A DNA stretch of 64,000 nt from Bacteroidota bacterium. GTDB taxonomy: Bacteria; Bacteroidota; Bacteroidia; CAILMK01; JACPUW01. Position numbers and translations under genes: made by a program. Positions 61,134 through 64,000 of this stretch are shown here, piece after piece; positions within the stretch are counted from its first letter, which is position 1, and every line of letters begins with the position of its first letter. The notes beneath the pieces are model-generated. The model saw only the letters and a program-made list of their open reading frames with translations. It did not search any database and was not told the DNA's origin. The stretch spans positions 1-64,000 of the forward strand of contig JACPUW010000001.1 of NCBI GenBank assembly GCA_016192035.1. The letters run 5' to 3'.

Positions 61134-62189
61134 ATGAAGTTGTATCAATACCAAATGACCCAAACCCAGGCCGATTTCCAGTTGGTGGAATCTGAAATGC
61201 CCGCGTTGGCCCCTGGCCAGGCCCTGGTACAGGTAGCGGGCTGTGGCGTATGCCATACCGACATAAGCTTCTGGCACCATGGGGTAAGGACCAAAAAGGA
61301 ATTGCCGCTCACCCTGGGCCACGAGATTAGCGGCACCGTGGTAGATGGCCCTGAACACCTCCTGGGCCAGGCTGTGATCATACCTGCCGTGCTCCCCTGT
61401 GGCGAATGCGAGCTGTGCCAAATGGGCCGGAGCAATATCTGCCAAAACCAATTGATGCCCGGAAATGATTTTCATGGCGGTTTTGCCTCACACATTGCCG
61501 TGCCTTCCCGGTTTCTATGCCCAGTGCCTAAGTCATTGTTGGGCACATATCCATTGGAACGCCTATCGGTGGTGGCCGATGCCATATCTACCCCTTACCA
61601 AGTAATAGAAAAGGCTGAGTTACAGCCCGGCGATTTTGCCATAGTGATTGGTGTGGGCGGGGTAGGTGTGTATGGCGCCCTTTTGGCCAAAATCAAGGGG
61701 GCCAAGGTGCTGGCCATTGACATAGACGATCAGAAACTGGCCAATGCCATGAAACACGGCGTGGATGCCACCCTCAATTCAAGGGACAAGGACATAAAGG
61801 CCATTAAGGCTGAGGTAAAGGAAATTGCCAAGTCGCTGGGCGCCCCTAAGTATGCCTGGAAGATCTTTGAGATTTCTGGCACCGCGCCGGGACAAGAATT
61901 GGCCTTTAACCTAATCACTTTCGCATCGACCATGAGCGTGGTGGGCTTTACCATGGCCAAGCCTGATGTGAGGCTCAGCAACCTCATGGCCTTTGATGCC
62001 AAACTAATAGGCACTTGGGGATGCAAACCTGAATTGTATGCCAATGTGTTAGCCCTCATTGACAGTGGCCGGCTGGAAATTGGCAACTTCGTGGAAACAT
62101 TCCAAATGTCACAAATCAATCAGGTATTTCAAAATACCCTGGCCCACAAGTACTCAAAACGTTCTGTCATGGTACCAGACTTTAATTGA
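61134..62189 (+). CDS. had: 6-hydroxycyclohex-1-ene-1-carbonyl-CoA dehydrogenase
   Basis: The 351-residue zinc alcohol dehydrogenase has catalytic-zinc residues Cys37, His63 and Glu64 (GCGVCHTD, TLGHEISG), structural-zinc Cys89, Cys92, Cys95 and Cys103, and the NAD loop GVGGVG at 173-178. The segment HHGVRTKKELPLTLGHE is characteristic of Had enzymes. It oxidises the ring alcohol made by Dch to the 6-oxo compound with NAD. Its end is 24 bases before oah, and the three genes had-oah-dch are the standard companions of class I BCR. Confidence 0.92.
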   Translation: MKLYQYQMTQTQADFQLVESEMPALAPGQALVQVAGCGVCHTDISFWHHGVRTKKELPLTLGHEISGTVVDGPEHLLGQAVIIPAVLPCGECELCQMGRSNICQNQLMPGNDFHGGFASHIAVPSRFLCPVPKSLLGTYPLERLSVVADAISTPYQVIEKAELQPGDFAIVIGVGGVGVYGALLAKIKGAKVLAIDIDDQKLANAMKHGVDATLNSRDKDIKAIKAEVKEIAKSLGAPKYAWKIFEISGTAPGQELAFNLITFASTMSVVGFTMAKPDVRLSNLMAFDAKLIGTWGCKPELYANVLALIDSGRLEIGNFVETFQMSQINQVFQNTLAHKYSKRSVMVPDFN

Positions 62190-62212
62190 CTCCAAACCAA
62201 AAATTGAATCAT

Positions 62213-63316
62213 ATGAACTTTAAGAATCACAACATTATAGAAGGCTATGCCTATACTGACATAGCGTATGAGCTGCGCCCCTGTGTGGACCATGCGGGCA
62301 ATGCCGTGGCGGGTTTGTACAATGCCTGGATCATGCTCAACAACCCGGGTCAGTACAACTCTTACACCACCAAGGCGGTGAAAGAAGTAATCTTGGCTTT
62401 TGGCGAAGCCAGCAATGACCGCAGCGTGGTAGCCGTGGTATTTACTGCCGTGGGCGATAAGGCGTTCTGTACCGGGGGCAATACCAAGGAGTATGCCGAG
62501 TACTATTCGGGTCAGCCCCAAGAGTATAGCCAGTATATGCGGCTGTTTAACGACATGGTCTCGGCCATATTGAAATGCGAAAAACCCGTGATATGCCGGG
62601 TGAACGGCATGCGCATAGCCGGTGGGCAAGAAATAGGCATGGCCTGTGATATGACCGTGGCATCAGACCTGGCCAAGTTTGGACAGGCCGGCCCCAAACA
62701 CGGCAGCGCGGCCATTGGCGGTTCTACCGATTTCCTTCACCTCTATGTGGGTATTGAACGCGCCATGCAGTCGCTCACCCTTTGCGACCAGTGGACAGCC
62801 CACTATGCCAAGTTTATTGGCCTTATTACCGACATAGCCCCGGTGCTTAAAAAGGATGGAAAATTTTTGGTTAACCCTTTGGTAACCACCGACAAGATGG
62901 TGGACAATATGGGCAACATCGTATATGGCCAAGTGAAAACAGGAGAGGAATTGGCCCTGGCCAAAGCCCTTATGTCACAAGCCGAAATTGACCTTAGCGA
63001 ACTGGACAAGACAGTAAACCGACTGATTGCCAAGCTGCTGTATGCTTTTCCAAACTGTATTTCCAAGTCGCTCACCGAAGTGCGAAAGAAGAAATTGGAA
63101 CACTGGGACCGCAACAAGGAAAGCAGCAGAGAGTGGTTGGCGCTCAACATGATGACCGAAGCGAAAGCCGGTTTCAGGGCTTTTAACGAAGGCCCTAAAA
63201 ACGGGCGCGAAATTGATTTCATCAAGCTCCGTCAACTACTGGCACAAGGCCATGAATGGAACGACGACCTGCACCGCGCCATTTCGCCCCAGTATAAACC
63301 GGAAAACAAACAGTAG
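62213..63316 (+). CDS. oah: 6-oxocyclohex-1-ene-1-carbonyl-CoA hydrolase
   Basis: The 367-residue crotonase-family hydrolase adds two waters to the ring-oxo thioester and cleaves the ring to 3-hydroxypimelyl-CoA. Family segments include FCTGGNTKEYAEYYSG (86-100), RLFNDMVSAI, CRVNGMRIAGGQEIGMAC (128-145) and FGQAGPKHGSAAIGG (156-170), plus the late LEHWDRNKESSREWLALNM. The ATG at 62213 was chosen over a TTG at 62186. It stands 2 bases before dch. Oah is diagnostic for the benzoyl-CoA pathway. Confidence 0.95.
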   Translation: MNFKNHNIIEGYAYTDIAYELRPCVDHAGNAVAGLYNAWIMLNNPGQYNSYTTKAVKEVILAFGEASNDRSVVAVVFTAVGDKAFCTGGNTKEYAEYYSGQPQEYSQYMRLFNDMVSAILKCEKPVICRVNGMRIAGGQEIGMACDMTVASDLAKFGQAGPKHGSAAIGGSTDFLHLYVGIERAMQSLTLCDQWTAHYAKFIGLITDIAPVLKKDGKFLVNPLVTTDKMVDNMGNIVYGQVKTGEELALAKALMSQAEIDLSELDKTVNRLIAKLLYAFPNCISKSLTEVRKKKLEHWDRNKESSREWLALNMMTEAKAGFRAFNEGPKNGREIDFIKLRQLLAQGHEWNDDLHRAISPQYKPENKQ

Positions 63317-63318
63317 CA

Positions 63319-64000
63319 ATGGAAAAGGTAAAACTGAGCTATACGCACCATGACTCGGTAGCCTGGATAACCCTGGCCGATGGCAAGGGCAATGTGCTGG
63401 ACAATGTAATGATGCTCGAAATATTGGGTTGCCTTCGGGATTTTGGAAAAAATTCAAACTTGAAACTCATTGTTTTTCAAGGAGAAGGTAAACATTTTTC
63501 CTTTGGGGCCAGTGTAGAAGAGCATACCAAGGAACTGGCCGAAACCATGCTGAAAACCTTTCACAAGATTTTTAAAACGCTGATTGATCTCAGCATCCCC
63601 ACGGCTTCGCTCATTTCTGGGCAGTGTCTGGGGGGCGGCATGGAACTGGCCATCATGTGTCAGGTGCTGTTTGCCGATAAAACGGCCAAAATGGGCCAAC
63701 CCGAAATCGTATTGGGCGTTTTTCCGCCACCTGCTTCTATTATCCTTCCTGAAAAGATTGGATTGGCCCGGGCAGAGGAGCTGTTACTGACAGGGCGAAG
63801 CGTCGATGCCCACGAAGCACTGTCGCTGGGTATTGTGAATCAAGTTTTTGAAGATAAAAGTGCGTTAATGGCAGGGTTTGATTTTTGGGTGAACCAACAC
63901 ATAGTGCCCAAAAGCGCAAGCTCGCTGCGCTATGCCGCCAAGGCTGCCCGCATTAAATTCAACCACGTGATGGGCAATTTCTTGCCCCAACTTGAATATA
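63319..64000 (+). CDS. dch: Cyclohexa-1,5-diene-1-carbonyl-CoA hydratase (3' end outside window)
   Basis: The visible 227 residues are a crotonase fold with FSFGASVEEHTKE (60-72), the oxyanion region CLGGGMELAIMC (103-114, with Glu109) and GQPEIVLGVFPPPAS (126-140, with Glu129). These match Dch, which hydrates the cyclic diene made by BCR. Family length is about 255-260 residues, so roughly 30 residues are cut off by the window end. Frame stays open to base 64000. The operon probably continues beyond. Confidence 0.9.
   Translation, partial: MEKVKLSYTHHDSVAWITLADGKGNVLDNVMMLEILGCLRDFGKNSNLKLIVFQGEGKHFSFGASVEEHTKELAETMLKTFHKIFKTLIDLSIPTASLISGQCLGGGMELAIMCQVLFADKTAKMGQPEIVLGVFPPPASIILPEKIGLARAEELLLTGRSVDAHEALSLGIVNQVFEDKSALMAGFDFWVNQHIVPKSASSLRYAAKAARIKFNHVMGNFLPQLEY

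Overview
The window comes from a Bacteroidota chromosome. The markers are two secreted proteins that look like type IX secretion (T9SS) cargo, a T9SS plug-type protein, Bacteroidota-type -7 promoter boxes (TAnnTTTG), genes mostly without Shine-Dalgarno sequences, and a very compact layout with many 1-18 bp overlaps. GC content is about 50-55% by eye, except for an AT-richer patch near 5.6-7.5 kb. I see no phage genes, transposases, CRISPR arrays or rRNA. One tRNA (Ala-GGC) is present, and no gene-free stretch exceeds 300 bases.

Region by region. 0-9.7 kb: envelope and secreted proteins, an inositol-phosphatase-family enzyme, an amidohydrolase, a methyltransferase, an SDR and the T9SS plug protein. 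9.8-15.9 kb: a complete nqrABCDEF operon (sodium-pumping NADH:quinone reductase) closed by a clear intrinsic terminator. 15.9-30 kb: a secreted metallopeptidase, YigZ, a drug/metabolite-type transporter, an Hpt protein, a polyphosphate operon (sixA-like, ppk1, ppx), an alkyltransferase-like protein, an exported class V aminotransferase, a LytTR regulator, a hybrid histidine kinase, rsmG and a glycosyltransferase. 30-47.8 kb: tgt, an LptF/G permease, a type I secretion set (ABC with an unusual ATPase, HlyD, TolC), hemerythrin, the tRNA, an outer-membrane protein with a lipoprotein, def, ruvX, a thiolase and a PgpH-like phosphodiesterase.

48.1-64.0 kb is the striking part: twelve co-directional, tightly packed genes forming an apparent operon for anaerobic aromatic-ring degradation. 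It encodes a class I ATP-dependent benzoyl-CoA reductase in the Thauera-like order C-B-A-D, an acyl-CoA ligase, a second BcrB/HgdB-like protein, and a protein that fuses a ketopantoate-reductase-like domain to a BcrA/D-type ATPase. These are followed by a thiolase, a hydroxyacyl-CoA dehydrogenase/enoyl-CoA hydratase fusion, and the ring-processing enzymes Had, Oah and Dch (Dch is cut by the window end). Read together, BCR makes the cyclic diene, Dch hydrates it, Had oxidises it and Oah opens the ring to 3-hydroxypimelyl-CoA. The dehydrogenase/hydratase fusion and the thiolase could then give glutaryl-CoA plus acetyl-CoA.

The characterised class I pathways I know of are in Proteobacteria and some archaea, so a nearly complete set in a Bacteroidota genome is notable. 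The embedded second ATPase/dehydratase-like pair, one half fused to a ketopantoate-reductase-like domain, is the best candidate for an undescribed system. No ferredoxin, 2-oxoacid:ferredoxin oxidoreductase, dedicated regulator or aromatic-acid transporter is visible here.
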